Positions 35,154 to 48,142 of a DNA stretch of 64,000 bases are shown here, piece after piece. Numbering within the stretch: the stretch's first letter is position 1; the number at the start of each line of letters is the position of its first letter. The notes beneath the pieces are model-generated. The model was not told where the DNA came from and searched no databases. It worked only from the letters and a program-made list of their open reading frames with translations. This DNA is from Paramyrothecium sp. XJ0827 (lineage: Eukaryota; Ascomycota; Sordariomycetes; Hypocreales; Stachybotryaceae), in assembly GCA_020881915.1 (NCBI GenBank), contig JAJFPB010000007.1, positions 2,790,001-2,854,000 of the forward strand, in the 5' to 3' direction. The translations under genes were made by a program, and so were the position numbers.

Positions 35154-38100
35154 GGTGGGCCAAGCAGTCCCTGCAAAGCTACGATTGAGATCGGGAGGCG
35201 CGCACTGAATCCGTGGACATGGCGGGATCTAGATGGGCAAACAGAACGCTTAGCCGTTCTCTATACAGCTCATACCAACAAATGAGCCAATGCAGACTCT
35301 GGGTGGGCTGTTGACGTTCATCAAGTTGGTCAATTGGAACCCTTACAATGGGGCTAAGATGATCGGGAAAAGCAAATGTGTTATCGATAGTGAACTCGTC
35401 TTATCAGAAGGTGTGATAAGGAGAGCCCGAAACCGGTCGTGCAGTATTCCTGGGCTTTGGACGGAGGGTTTCAATTAATTTGATATTCTTTCTTTCAATT
35501 CAGATTTGCCTGTAGTCAAGGTAGAACAACCAATGTTCTGTAAGCTCTGGAAGCATCACCAGATATTTCCTGCTCATCGCATTGGTGTTGCTTGTAGACT
35601 CAATGACTAGCACGCGTGCAAGGCTAACCTCCACCAGCAAGAGTCAAATTTGGCCACGAGACGTAGCAAGAGACTTCCTCTGGCCCAAGCTCGAGAATTC
35701 CTCAAGCAGTTGTCGCGTTATGTTTGAGATTCTTGCGGGGAAGATGAGACATGTTTTTGATTTTCTCTCTGGCACTGACGGGCCTAAAAACGGGCTCTTC
35801 GAATACCGGGAAACAATTGGACAAAGTTAAGGTGTCAAACAATTCACCAGGTCAAACGGTGGCCTGAAAGACCCGAAACGTATTGCAGACTGCGGATGGC
35901 TATTGTCTTTGAGGGAGCAAACAAAGTTGGCTGCATGGTGACAGCCACTAGCACTTGATGAGGAATTTAACTCGTGATGGCAGCCACCGCCTTGGAACCT
36001 CGGCTTCGGCCTTTGGTTACTTTACCTTAGTTACCTTGGTTGCTTTGGTGGCTGCCGGAGAATCGCACTTAGCAAGACCCTTATGATGTCAACATGAAGA
36101 GGAGGGAAGCACCACGGCGACACCAGTGAATCCGAGTCATCCGAATTGCCCCATCACAACCCTTTTGACGTGAACAACGCACACCAGAACCCGCAGATTC
36201 CGGGCTGCATCCGCAGAGCCAATGGTGCGCTATCGCTAACGCACCACAGATTTGCTGTGCATGGGTTCGTTTAGCGTGGTTGGAAATCCACACGCACCCG
36301 ATCGGGCTGTTCGGTTCGGCACTGCGCTGCAGCACCAGTTGCTCTCGCATTTGAGGGCAGCTCATTGGGTGGTTTTGTTCGAGGTCCGCCTTGCCCGGTG
36401 GCTTTTGATTGTTGTTGCTGTAACGGTACGAAGACGACGGACCGGACTGGGCTCCACAGAACAGCGGTTTCTAGAACATCTCGGGCTCCATCACCAGGCA
36501 GCGTCACCCCAGATCCCTTAGCTCTCAAGAGGGGGGAGAAGAAGAAAAAACCGATTTTTCAGAGGGTCGCTTCTTCACGTGGCGATCTACAACAACGTTG
36601 TGTTACGTATCAACTAGGGAATCAGCATGTGCCATGTCGCGGCGTCCGGACGCCGCGATCGCCCGCAGCCGCGTCTGGACGGAGAGCTGCCGGGACCAGC
36701 GCAAAAAGATGCTGTTCCAAACTCCGGCCAACGTCGGTCACCTGCGCTGTCAAAAGCAACCCGTTTCCTGTTCTGTTTTTGGATCGCTTTGTAAGAACCT
36801 TAATTGTGGTCATCAGCATCCCAATTTCCTGGGCCTTCCCTCGGTGGCCAACGCCAAAACCGGTTTGTCCTAGGGGGCCGCCAGCGCAGTGAATTGAGTA
36901 AGCCGAGACGGGGCTCTGACAAGCCCTTGACCACTTGAGCCCACGATAGCGAAGGCTTACCTCACGCCGGAGGCATCGGGACAGCACACAAGCTTCCTAA
37001 CGTGTGCGCGCCGGAGCATTTTTACCCTTGCAAAACTTTTTGTTTACCTTTTTTTCCCTATGCCTCGAACGCAAGAGTAGTGTCTCAAAGTTCCGTGTCC
37101 ACCTTCAGGATTTTAGCGCGCCGGGCTCACAGAGGCCCCGAAACCCGGCTGTCTCCAGGCACAAAGCCACCGCCGACTCACAGCAGCTACGTGAAGGTAA
37201 AGGTACATTGGGGCCAAGGCGAAAGCCGGTAAGGGACCAAGTGCCCTGGGCCTTGGCACGGCACATCACGCGCGCCTGTGGATTGACTGGATCGTCTTGT
37301 CAAGCAAGCCTGCAGCGGATCGCCCGGATTGCGAACTCTCGGGACTACTTGGAGTTTCTCTTTTCCTGAATCTGCTTTTTCCTCTCGCCTCTGAATTCAC
37401 AAACAAAGACAATTTTATGTGCCTGCTGGTCCGTCATCATTGTCGCTGTCGCTCTTCACACTGTTGGCACAAATAAGGCAGCCCATCTCACCTTGGGCGC
37501 CCCCTCCATTGCCTCGTCTTGCGACCGTCGGGACGTATATCGGCACATTCTTCGACGTTGATTGCTTGAAAGGGCAATAACAAGCCCCTTGAACTACCCT
37601 TTGGAGCGTCATCGAGGGCTTCGTTTACCGTTTCACCTTGGCAGACAGCAACGGACGATCTAGCCCTGCCTCGCCGAGACTCCTACAGCTGCGCGTTCTT
37701 ACTCTGTGGTCCGTGGGCCACATTCGACTCGACCCGGCCGGCATACAGCCACCACCACCTTCACCTCATCTCGCGCTTCATGCTTGGTATATTCGACCTA
37801 GCGTATTACGACGCCAGCCCTATGGTTCCATCCACCACCGCTTCATGCAGATGCTAATTAAGGTATGCTCTCATATCTTATTTTATGGCCTGACGTCCCC
37901 CACTTCTCGCAATCCCCCATGACCGTCTCTCTACATGACTGCGCTTGCTCCCTGAAAGACCGACCGCGCCTGTACATGAGCCGCATCGGTCTCCCCCGCC
38001 GAGCGCCCCTCTCTCACCTCTCACCTCTCACCTCTGAATCCGAACACGAACCTTAGCCCGGTCGTCTTCGCACACCACGATCCAGCCTTGTCGCATGCCT

Positions 38101-38635
38101 TGTCTCTCTCGGCGTCGACAATGAGTGAGCTGCGGCTGACTTGCTAAAATAGTTGCTGGCTTTCTGACACGACCTTCATTTTCACACCGTGCCGTCAGCA
38201 TTTAGACGACATTGACTTTGGGGGCCCACGCTGCTCATTCCCCTGCCGTGCCAGGATAGTTTTTTCTCCCCGACAACGCTAATCGCACTTCGTCGGTTCT
38301 TTCTCTCTCTCTCTTTCTCTTCTTCCTTCCTAGGTTCTCCTTAGGCACAATCCTCGCACTCTTATTCTTGGGCTGCCGGTCGGCCACGCGACGTTTCCAA
38401 ACAGCGACTGGCTCGTATTATCCGGCTCGGTGTGGCAGCAGGTAGCGGGGCATTTCAGCCACCTCTTGCTTCACCGTATCCGCATCGGACGTCCCTCGCC
38501 CACGCCTGCATTGAATGTTCCTAAGGCCGCGACCCTCGGAAGCTCTGGGGCTTGTTTCCTAGAACTATAACTTGACCCCCGAAGTGAGGACTCGTGTGCG
38601 CAGGGTCGCAGGAATCTATCCCGCGCCTGCCGAAC
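35154..38635. other. Gene-free spacer, 3.5 kb
   Basis: Divergent region between the LYR gene (-) and an uncharacterised gene (+). Frames such as 36365-36892 (+) have no motifs and biased composition. TTACC/CCTTAG words occur near 36015-36035. A CTCTCAC repeat is at ~38010-38036 and a CTCTCT tract at ~38300-38330. The last several hundred nt are pyrimidine-rich and probably the leader of the next gene. Confidence 0.5.
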
Positions 38636-40333
38636 ATGCTTCTTCACTCCGGCGCCGGCCTGCACGGCCACGAGTACTGCGAACCACGACGCTCACCATC
38701 TCCTGAACTGCAAAAGAAACCACTTCCATTCCTCCGTTCCGCCCTCAGGACCAAGTCGGAGCCAGATTACCGCCATTTCTCCCTAGCTTCGTCTTCCTCC
38801 GCAACACCGACTGATCCTTCTTCTACTCATGGCTCTCCCTTACCGTCATCACCCGTTTCCTTGACATCTTCATCTTCGCCGCCGCACTCCCCACGGGTGC
38901 ACCGCCGAACAACCTCAGATGTAATCCGCAAGAAGGATTCCTCCGTCAGGTTTCGTGACCCACCCATGGAGTTCGATTATCCGCCGAGGTCTGTTATTGC
39001 CAGCGAGGACGAGGACTCATTGGTAGGGTCTGAATTCAGCGACAACACTGCAACCTCGACCAAGACAAGGCGGAGGAGACGCACTACTCGCACGTCGACT
39101 CGTTTCGCCTTTGCTCACCCCGCCCCTGCTCTACGGAACAAGCAGCGCAGGTTGGTGCAAATCCGACCAAGGCTGCTGCTGCAGCTTCAGCAAGTAGGGG
39201 ACAAGCGCGCCATCCCAGCTTTCGATGTCGTGCCCTCCAGTCTCCTAGCCGGCTCATTACTTATCCCACTTCTTGCCCGGAGGTTTCCTCGGGTATTTCG
39301 CAAGAAACCCGAACTCGGTCAAAGCGACGTTCTCATCGTCCGAAGTGATGATTACGGCGGCACCTTAACCCGGGACCATCAGCGCCATCATGACACAAGC
39401 GATCGATTAGATCACAGGGATGTGCTGGCAGTGATAAGCACCCTCCCTCAACACGACGATCAAGCCGACATTGTGCTCGAGGACGGTTCCGTCTGGGCAG
39501 CGAGCCGCATGGTCAACGGCTCCTACGAATTTACCCGCGTTGACGCGCAGGGGAAGGTGACAACAGCACGATGGGTGAAACGGAAACTACCCTCGCCTCC
39601 AGTGGTGCCAGAAGACGGTAGTCTGCCAGTCGAGTCAGATCGCAAGTGGACCTTCAGCATGATCAACCCCGAGACAAGGAGACATCCAATCCTGGGGTCA
39701 CTCACGCCCAGCTCTCTGGAGATTTACGATACATATAGCTCCATGTCGACGTCCAGCAGTCGCTTCCCACCGAGCCGGGCAGTCGACCTTGATGCGGCAC
39801 TGCCTGGGGAGGCGTTCCCAACCTCTCCTCGGGCAGCAACGTTAGAGGAGCGCATGACCGTCCCCGTTACCGAGGAAGAGAAGAAGGTCATGATGGCTAC
39901 GGCAATCTGGATAGGACTACGACAAGACGGCTGGCCAGCCTCGGCCAATCCGAAATTCGCGAAGACAGCTGCGCAATGCCGGACCGCGGGCATAAAAAAC
40001 CTGGAGCGAGCGCGGTCATTCTCCGGGACTTGTCCTCTGACGGGAACAACAGTTGCTTCATCGGGGCCACCAGAAACCCTGGGCGAGCAGCGATCTGGTT
40101 CTCCTCTACCTAGAAGGAGCATGTCAACCGGAGCAGCATTCATGAATAATCGACGGAGGTTATCTAGCCTGTCGCAAGCTGATAGTGTGACCAAGGAGGT
40201 ATCAACGGTTACGCAGGACGAGAAGACGCACACGTGCCGCTTTCGCATGCGAGAGCTAGCAGACCGATTATTCCACCGAAAGGGTGGCCATACGCAACAG
40301 GAATCATCACTCAAACACCAATTAAAAGAATAG
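38636..40333 (+). CDS. Uncharacterised Ser-rich fungal protein (565 aa)
   Basis: A single open exon. The start was taken at the ATG opening MLLHSGAGLHGHEY; the frame is open for 14 codons upstream but with a GTG only. The first ~160 residues are Ser/Pro-rich and basic, including RVHRRTTSDVIRKKDSSV, which looks phosphorylatable. A basic cluster KTRRRRRTTRTSTR (~140-155) may be an NLS. A hydrophobic stretch SSLLAGSLLIPLLARRF (~200-216) could be a weak membrane anchor. A folded-looking region follows (ADIVLEDGSVWAASRM, YEFTRVDAQGKVTTARWVKR), then a helical block with EEEKKVMMATAIWIGL and a Ser-rich tail. No known domain was recognised. Codon usage and length support a real gene. Confidence 0.8.
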   Translation: MLLHSGAGLHGHEYCEPRRSPSPELQKKPLPFLRSALRTKSEPDYRHFSLASSSSATPTDPSSTHGSPLPSSPVSLTSSSSPPHSPRVHRRTTSDVIRKKDSSVRFRDPPMEFDYPPRSVIASEDEDSLVGSEFSDNTATSTKTRRRRRTTRTSTRFAFAHPAPALRNKQRRLVQIRPRLLLQLQQVGDKRAIPAFDVVPSSLLAGSLLIPLLARRFPRVFRKKPELGQSDVLIVRSDDYGGTLTRDHQRHHDTSDRLDHRDVLAVISTLPQHDDQADIVLEDGSVWAASRMVNGSYEFTRVDAQGKVTTARWVKRKLPSPPVVPEDGSLPVESDRKWTFSMINPETRRHPILGSLTPSSLEIYDTYSSMSTSSSRFPPSRAVDLDAALPGEAFPTSPRAATLEERMTVPVTEEEKKVMMATAIWIGLRQDGWPASANPKFAKTAAQCRTAGIKNLERARSFSGTCPLTGTTVASSGPPETLGEQRSGSPLPRRSMSTGAAFMNNRRRLSSLSQADSVTKEVSTVTQDEKTHTCRFRMRELADRLFHRKGGHTQQESSLKHQLKE

Positions 40334-41922
40334 ATATTCAATACAAGATACCCCTATCATCATTATCACTGCATGGAGCCAACACTGTCCCGCTGAAATT
40401 AGTAATTTGGTGAAGGAGGCCCATAAGCTTGGAGATTGCCCGCTAGTATGCACGACGGCACATGCGGGAGGTGGAGCCGCATCGGGAGGGTCGTCGACCC
40501 ACACCCACACACATGACCCTGACGCAGTGAACGATAGTGTACCCTACAACAATTGAACGAGGCTAAGAAGGCGCATATGAGGAATATACCACAAAGACAC
40601 CTTGATGGCTGTGGCCATGGATACTGCCCGGATGAGAGATCTGGATGTGTAATGTAGCTCTTTTGGACTAGATAAACACGAGATCATCGCCTTGATTTCT
40701 CCTTCATGTCTGTTGGGTATGGTGACGGGCTTTTCATCACTTGCTGTAGTGGTGAAACAAGATAACAGCAAGAGAATGAATGCTAGACGTTTGTAGCAAG
40801 CCGCAAGCGGGTGGCTGCTCCAATGGTAATTTACACCACAGCACTGGCGCCTACGACAATAAAACATGGTCGTACAACTGTGTCTTCCGTTGATCACAGA
40901 GTCTAAATTTATTTTCTTTTTGCTGTCCAGCTCACAAGCCACCGGGTGATGTACCGGTAGCTTCTCCTGCCGTTGGTCGCACGAATCACCTTTCTAGAGG
41001 CGCAACATGGATACAAACCAGTCAAGTGACGGACCGCACTTGCGTACGTATGTTGCCTGTGGAGCGTTGGTTTGCGTTATTAGTGACACGGCGCTCGCAA
41101 CAGGTAACAGCGCTCGTCGTAACCACTTGTGATCCATTGTCTTGTGGCGAGAGCCGAAGAAGGGAATCGAGCTTCCAAATACAAGTCGCCGTACGAGAAT
41201 CTCGATCGCTCGTTCTTAAAAGCTTGAATCAGTGGTCGGGAATGGAAGTAATTGCGCATTGTGTTATTTTATTACTTAGTCTGCGAGTTTTGCAGCCTCG
41301 ATCTGTTTGCCAGCTGCTCGATCAAGGCAAATCCATTGGATGCACAAGGTACCGGGTTTGTCATTGATGGGAGCCCGCCAGGAGTGTTTTCGCCCTGCAA
41401 GCCACCAGCCCACTGACGACACCGTACTTTGCTGGTACTTCGGAAAGCGGAACCGGAGGCAAGCTGGGGGCCACTTGGAGGGGCAGCTCCAGGACCCTAA
41501 GGTGCTGCAACAGCTACTAGCCTCCCGCAACTGGGGTGATTCTAGGCTTCTGCTGCTAACATCATCACCTCAACGCACGTCTACGCTTCATCATCGACTG
41601 CCTTAGCCCCTCTCTTCCGCGCGGACAATCCGAACGGCATCCTGCACTTTGGCCTGTTCTCGTAACTTGACCATCTGCTGGATCCTGCGGTGCTCTCTCC
41701 CGTCTTTCCATCCTGAAACATAGCTGTCAGGAGCTACCTTCATCGTATCCGTCGCGAGCTCCTGTGCCGTTTCGTCAACCCCAACAGCGTCACCATCGAG
41801 CGAACCGAGCCTTCGCGTGAGCCAACAACCGACATCAAGCCTCGAAATATCGCAGGCGTGGCCGCCGCAGGCCCGCCGCCCTCCACCTTGCCACTGGCGG
41901 CCTGCGTTGATATCCGCTCACC
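40334..41922. other. Spacer upstream of BLM10, 1.6 kb
   Basis: No supported gene. The 132-codon frame at 40544-40942 (-) and short plus-strand frames lack motifs. The last ~300 nt before 41923 are the likely BLM10 promoter and leader. Confidence 0.5.
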
Positions 41923-44900
41923 ATGGATGAGAACATAGGTCCTCGCCATGAGGGCGTCCCATCCGCCCTCTCCGCAGCACACGCGCACCACTTGCTCACC
42001 AGCTTCGGCAACTACGAGCCCGTCTCTAGAGCCACGTCGCCCGGGATCCCTTGTGCCAAGTCCGATGAAGACGACAAGAAGCGATACCGACCCAGGACGT
42101 TTGCCTATTTCCGCCAGCTGCCCTTCGAGGTCGAGGAGGAATCCCAGCGCGACGTTGCCCTCCAGGAAATCCTGAAACAGCTCTACATCTCCATTCGGGC
42201 GGAGGACTTCTCGCCCGGTGCCCTGCATTGGACGAGGGAGCTGCAGGGGTGGCTGAATCTCAAGTTCGAGATGACGAGGGAACTGCGAGCAAACCTGGCG
42301 AGGTTGTACTACTCGCTTGCCTTGTCTCCAGGCCTCGACCCCACCGCATCCGACCGCTTCTTGCGGATGGTTCTCACGCTGACAAGGTAAGTCGTCCGAC
42401 CCAATTGGCACGCCGTTGAAAATCGGCCTTCCACCTACGACTGGCTAACTTGCTTGCCCCCCCGTAGGAAGAACCACTACCTGAAGCCGGGTGAAGACCT
42501 AACGTTGGACTGGCGGCCCTTGTGGAACGAAATCAAGGCTTGGGTGCTCCCTTCTGAGGTCCCCGCGCACCAAAGCAATCGAAGGCGACCGGCGAAACAG
42601 TTGATGAAGCTCTGTACCCATGCCCATACATACTTTGACCCCAGGGACCGTCGGGCCATGCTCGCCGAATTCCTGCCGTACTTCAGCGTCAATGAACTGC
42701 CCAACGCCTTTATCGTGGTGGGTGTCTTGAACGCCTTGTTGCCCAGCCATCCGGCCCCAGAAGATGAGCCTCAGTCGCAGCCGGCTGACTTCTTCCCCAC
42801 CCTATTCCACCTATGGTCCATTGTGAACCGCTCCAAAGCCATGGATGTCTTGTTTGTTGATCTTTTCTCCCGGCTGGCGAGGGATCACATGTCGTCCTCG
42901 CATGTGCCTTTCACCGAGCATGGTATCTTTACCAAAGAGCAGTCCGATCTCATATTCACGGCGATCCTTCGCCTCACCCAGATCCCTGTCGGCCAGGCCA
43001 ACTCGCCATATACCGCTCTAGATTACTTGTCTGGAGCCGGTGTTTACATGGAGAAGGATAAGAAGAAGTATCCCATCGCGTACATGATGGCACGATGGAT
43101 TGTGAGCTCGCTTTCGCCTATCTGCCTAGAGCACGAAGAGTCCACCATCTCTAGTCTTGAAGGTCTCATGGACTCCATTGACACTTTCTTCCATCCTTCC
43201 AACCAGGGTGCATGGACCACTTTGCTGGGTCAGTTGGTTCTCTTTCTGACGGATGCCTTTGTATCGCGATGGAACCGTGAGCAGAGCGGCGAACTTGACT
43301 GCCCAGAGGACCGCAAGATCAACGACGCGCTCAAGCGAAGATTTGTGTCCTCCCTTATGGATGTCACCTTTATGGGTCTGTTCTCAAAGAGCAGCAGGGT
43401 CTCCCACTGCTACTATAGCGCCCTGCAGGGGCTCGCCTACCTAGAGCCCGACCTGATATTACCGGGTGCTTTGCAACGGTTCTATCCAAGTCTTCAAGGC
43501 CTCGTTGAGGTTCACCGAACCACTTCGAGCTTGAATGGACTGCAGATGATTGCTAATGTCATGTCCAAGCTGAAGGGTTATCGCTGCCACATCACTGCGC
43601 TGTTGGCTTTGGTACTGCCTGGTATCGATGCAAACGATCTCAACAAGACGCAGTACACCCTTAACTTCATTCAGAGTGTGGCATATAGCATTCCCATGGT
43701 GCCATTGAACAAGGAAGACAGCCACATTCACGACACTACACTGGCAATGCAGTGGGTGCAAGGCGAAATGGACCGCATGGAGCGTGATGGTCAAAACGTC
43801 AAGATCGACTACAAATCTGAACTCACCGATGAGGATGAAGCAAACATTCTACGTTCCTCCACCGCTGGGCTCGGAGAATTTGTCCTCACACTCCTCGGCA
43901 AGGTTTTCACCCTTCTCGAAAACTTGCCTGACGCCAACCAAGTCCGTGGTGGGACACCCGAGGATAATGTTATCAATGCCCTACCGGCAGCTCTCTCGCC
44001 GCTCTTCGCGTCGCTATCGCCAGAGTTGTTTGACGTGGCATTGGACAAGATTGCCACATTTGTCTCCTCCCACGTGGTGCACCAAGCTCGAGATGCAATG
44101 GCCTGGATCCTAAATGCATTGTGTAAAGTCAATCCAGAAAAAACGCTCAAAGTATTTGTGCCCATGCTGGTGGTCAACATTCGCAACGAGATTGAGTACA
44201 ACCATGCTGCCTCGGACCGCACAAGCGGTACGGACTATCTACCCAGGGATAGGGCATTAGTATGGCACATTAGCATGCTTGCCATGGCGGTTGTGCATGT
44301 GGGCAAGGAGGTATTGAAGTATAAGCAAGAGCTGCTGGGTATTGCCGAATTCATGCAGGAGAAGTGCCGTGGCCTGCCCACCATCTTGGTCTCAAACTTC
44401 ATTCATCATCTGCTGCTTAATCTGACACATACATATCCCATCGACCATGCTCTCTTCGAACCCGAGGTCATTCAAAGAGGCATTGATGTGGACGACTGGG
44501 GTAAGACGACGTCGCCCGCCGAGCTCACAATCAGGTGGCACCAGCCTTCGCCGCCTGAGATCGAGTTTGCTGTCGAACTCTTTGCTGCCCAGACCAAGAC
44601 TGCGGCGGATCAACTAGAGCGCTTGATGAGCGATGACCCCCCAGTTAGCAGGAAGGGCAAGAACAAGGAATGGTCAGATGAGGTTTCGAGACTAATGCAG
44701 CAGATCAGGCTGGTCATTTCAGGAATGGCCACCATGTTTGATCCGAAGCGCGCCTCTGGTGGTACGGAATCCACCCCTGATGGAGAGGGCAACCTCGATG
44801 AAGATGGCGATGACATGATGATAGATGACGACCCGCTTGCTGAGGTTGCTGAGGATGAGGAGTTGCGGCCGCAGTTCCGCTACAAGGCCGGCTATGTCTT

Positions 44901-47900
44901 GCGATCCGATGATCCTGCCTACGACCGCATCCACAGTCTCCGTGAAGAACTTGGTGTTTTGCTCAGCAAGACGCACACATTCCTGAACGAGAATCAAGAG
45001 GATGACGTTAGCTGTTTCACTGCGCTCTGTACAGCTTACCGCACATGGATCACCGATGTCGGCATAGAACGCTCAGCACATCCGTTGGAAAGACATGTCA
45101 GACTCTACAAGGCTGACATTGCCGCTTTTAAGATCAAGGGCCTTCGCAAGGTATATCCTCGACCCCTGCTTATTAAACGAGCAGAGGCATATCACATGCT
45201 GCGCTTGAAGCACAATGCTTCAGCTCGTCAGAAGAGCGAGTTAGACAAGAGACTCCTCCTCGACCTCTCGAAGTCGTGTCTCTCGGGCTATGCGGATGTG
45301 CGACGTGTTGCACAGACTGCACAGGATTCGTCGCTCAAAGTTCTCATTGGAGGGAAGCCTCTTGTGATCCCGGAGATCCTTGGAGGCCTCGAGGATGCCC
45401 TTCAGAAGAACGACCACGATCGGATCAAGGGAGCCATGTATACGTTACTGTTCACTTCACTATTGAGGACCCTGGTCCGGGACTGGCGGTTTGCTCCTCG
45501 AGCAATGCGGCTGTACATCGAAACAGCGGGGATCGACAAGCCGTCCATACAAAACCTTGGATCATCGGCTTTGTTCTCCTTGATTGATTTTGGCAAGCCC
45601 TTTGAACGGGCTATCCTAGTAAACAAGGAGGTTGTGGACACCATAAAACCATCGGACGATGTGTCCACGGCCATCGATAACCGTCATCAGTTCATCCTCC
45701 AGCGTCGGAAGAAGGTGGAGACGTCCAAGGGGGCTCTCGGCTTAGAACTTACCAACAAAGCCGCCGGAGCACACTGGAAAATAGCCACACGTTGTGCTAT
45801 ATTTGCCACGAACTTATCGTTGCGATTTGACACCGTTGCACCGAAGGAGTTTATCGATCTTGTTGCGCAAGGGACAAATGACCCCCATCCGGGGTTACGT
45901 GGCTACTATCTTAATGCATTCACCTCCCTCTTCACTGCGCTTGATATGCGAGCAGTGTATGGGCATGATTATCGCAATTTCCTCCTAGAAAAGGAGGTCA
46001 GCGATAGAAACAGGATCCGGGTCAGTGTTGAAAAGGGGGACGCTGAGTTTACTAAAAGATTCCTCGAAGCCTTCAAGCAGCCAGAGGGCGCCGAGTACAT
46101 GGTTGATTCTGACCATCCTGGCTGGCTTGTCTGGGGAAAGAGCTTCACCGCGTTCCGCGCTCGACCACTCCCGTTCGATGCATACGACGAAGTCGAGACA
46201 GCCGTTCGCGAACAAATAGGCAGAATCATAACCAAGGAATGGCTTTCCCAATGTTTTGAGTATTTAAAACAAGAACCTCGAGATACCTCCGCGGACCGCT
46301 TCCGCATGAGCAATGTGTACCTTCTGATGCACGTCTTCGACCTCATGCACTATGGAAAGACAGCCGTCACGTTGGAGGACGTTCAGGAGCTGACGCGTGA
46401 CGTCTACGGTGACGGCAACGACAAACATCAGCATCGCGCAACCTCTGAAATCTTGGGTGCTCTTCTCACGGGGTCAAGTGACGACCCACCAGACATTCGG
46501 AACAGAGTCTGGAAATTTGCGGCGCCTATGTTACTGAAAGTCTTCGCAGACGACTTGACTCCGGAGAATCTTCAGTACTGGCTGACATGCCTGCACTTGA
46601 TTCTGGACTCAAAGGATCCCCGACGCTCTCACGAGATTGTGGATGCTCTACGCTCCTTTAAGCTGGATATGAGCTCCAATGCGGCCTTCAAGGAATCCGC
46701 CAAGGTGCAGCTGCTGGAATTCATCATTGCAGATGGCGGGTGGCATTTCCGCCAGGAGCAGCCCATCCTGGACGACTTCCTTGCACATATTGACCATCCC
46801 TACAAGGCCGTTCGTGAGGCTATCGGACGTGTCCTCTCTGTCATCTACAAAACGCGCTATCACGAATCGTATGAAAACGTGAGCAAGCTTTTGGAAGAGA
46901 ACAGGGCCGCGTCATCCATTGGTATCCGCCCGTATAAACCGTCGGAGGAATTCGGTGCAACCATTCGCGACGTGTTTGAGCGTCTCGAGAAGTGGCGACA
47001 AGAGCGGACGCCTGGACAGCAAACTCCATCGCCGTACACATCTGGTTCCAAGACAGTGCTCATGTGGCTAGACTGCTCACTGTCGTCGCATGAATGTATT
47101 CAACTAGTGCCGTTCTTTTCGGAGCCATTGATGGAGCAGCTCCTACACATGATGGATGTCAAGGAGGATCCTGAACTGATGCGGATGGCTTACCATGTGT
47201 ACCGCCACCTACCTAACATCCCATTCCGCAATGACGAGGATGCGGAGTTCATTGAGGGGCTCATCAGGCTTGGTAAAACGGCAGCAAGTTGGCACCAGAG
47301 GCTTCGTGCTCTTGTGAACATGCAGGTGATTTACTTCAGAAGGATTTTCCTCACAAGAAAGGCTCAGCGGGACCTCCTTTTCGCTGCTGTATCCGACATG
47401 CTCGGTGACGCTCAGCTGGAGGTGCGGTCATGCGCGTCAACCACGTTGGCGGGCATGATTCGTTGCTCGCCTCGGCGTATCCGCGACCCTATGATCATGC
47501 AACTCAAGCAAAGGTTCGAGGACGAGCTGCAGAGGAACCCCATGCCGAAGCGCAACCGCTTGGTAGCTGGCACCGAGACACCAGTGGACGTGCACAAGCA
47601 GATCACGAGAAGGCATGCTGCCGTGCTGGGCCTAGGGGCTCTCATAGAGGCATTCCCATACGCCACACCACCCCCCGAGTGGATGCCGGAGATTTTGGCA
47701 ACACTGGCGCGGCGGGCTGCAGGCGACCCTGGTGTCGTGGGCAAAGCAACGAAGACCATTCTGAGCGAGTTCAAGAAAACGCGCCAAGATAGCTGGAACG
47801 TGGACCAAAAGGCAAGTGATGATATTCCTGGTGGGGTTCCTTGGACTAGAGACTAACCAAGATCGAGCAGTACTTTACCGCCGAGCAGCTTGAAGATCTC

Positions 47901-47933
47901 GAGGGTGTGTTGTGGAAGAGCTACTTTGCTTGA
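41923..47933 (+). CDS. BLM10: Proteasome activator BLM10/PA200 (1956 aa)
   Basis: Exons 41923-42386, 42468-47811 and 47871-47933. Intron 1 is GTAAGT..CCGTAG with a GCTAAC branch. The last intron appears to be GC-AG (AAG|GCAAGT..GAGCAG, branch CTAAC, 59 nt). Using it joins WNVDQK to YFTAEQLEDLEG and ends SYFA, which fits the family's C-terminal HbYX-type tail; reading through would end in an unrelated 14-residue tail. The protein is a long HEAT-repeat solenoid, with the family pattern visible in SDRFLRMVLTLTRKNHYL near the start and in the C-terminal DUF3437-type segment (CASTTLAGMIRCSP). BLM10 caps the 20S proteasome, opens the gate and serves in nuclear proteolysis and DNA repair. Length is close to yeast Blm10 and human PA200. 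Confidence 0.96.
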
Positions 47934-48113
47934 GCATAATTCCATCCACAAACCCTGTGTAAATCTAAAGATGAACGAGATGCTTTGATGAGTGGTGCCG
48001 ACATAGAGAGAGACAAGGGGATTCGGGCAGCTGGGATTTCTTTGGAGTTCCGTTGCGGTTCAGGCCATGCACCATCTATGAGGTGGCGTGGCAAGCTTTG
48101 TCGACAACGTCTT

Positions 48114-48142
48114 TGTGTGTGTGTGTGTGTGTGTTTGTGTGT
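48114..48142 (+). repeat. (TG)n microsatellite
   Basis: Pure TG units from 48114 to about 48134, then TTGTGTGTATATG. Located ~180 nt downstream of the BLM10 stop. Confidence 0.9.

Noticed and set aside
47812..47856. Read-through C terminus of BLM10 after the long exon
   Set aside because: It removes the conserved docking tail; the GC-AG splice gives a family-like end.
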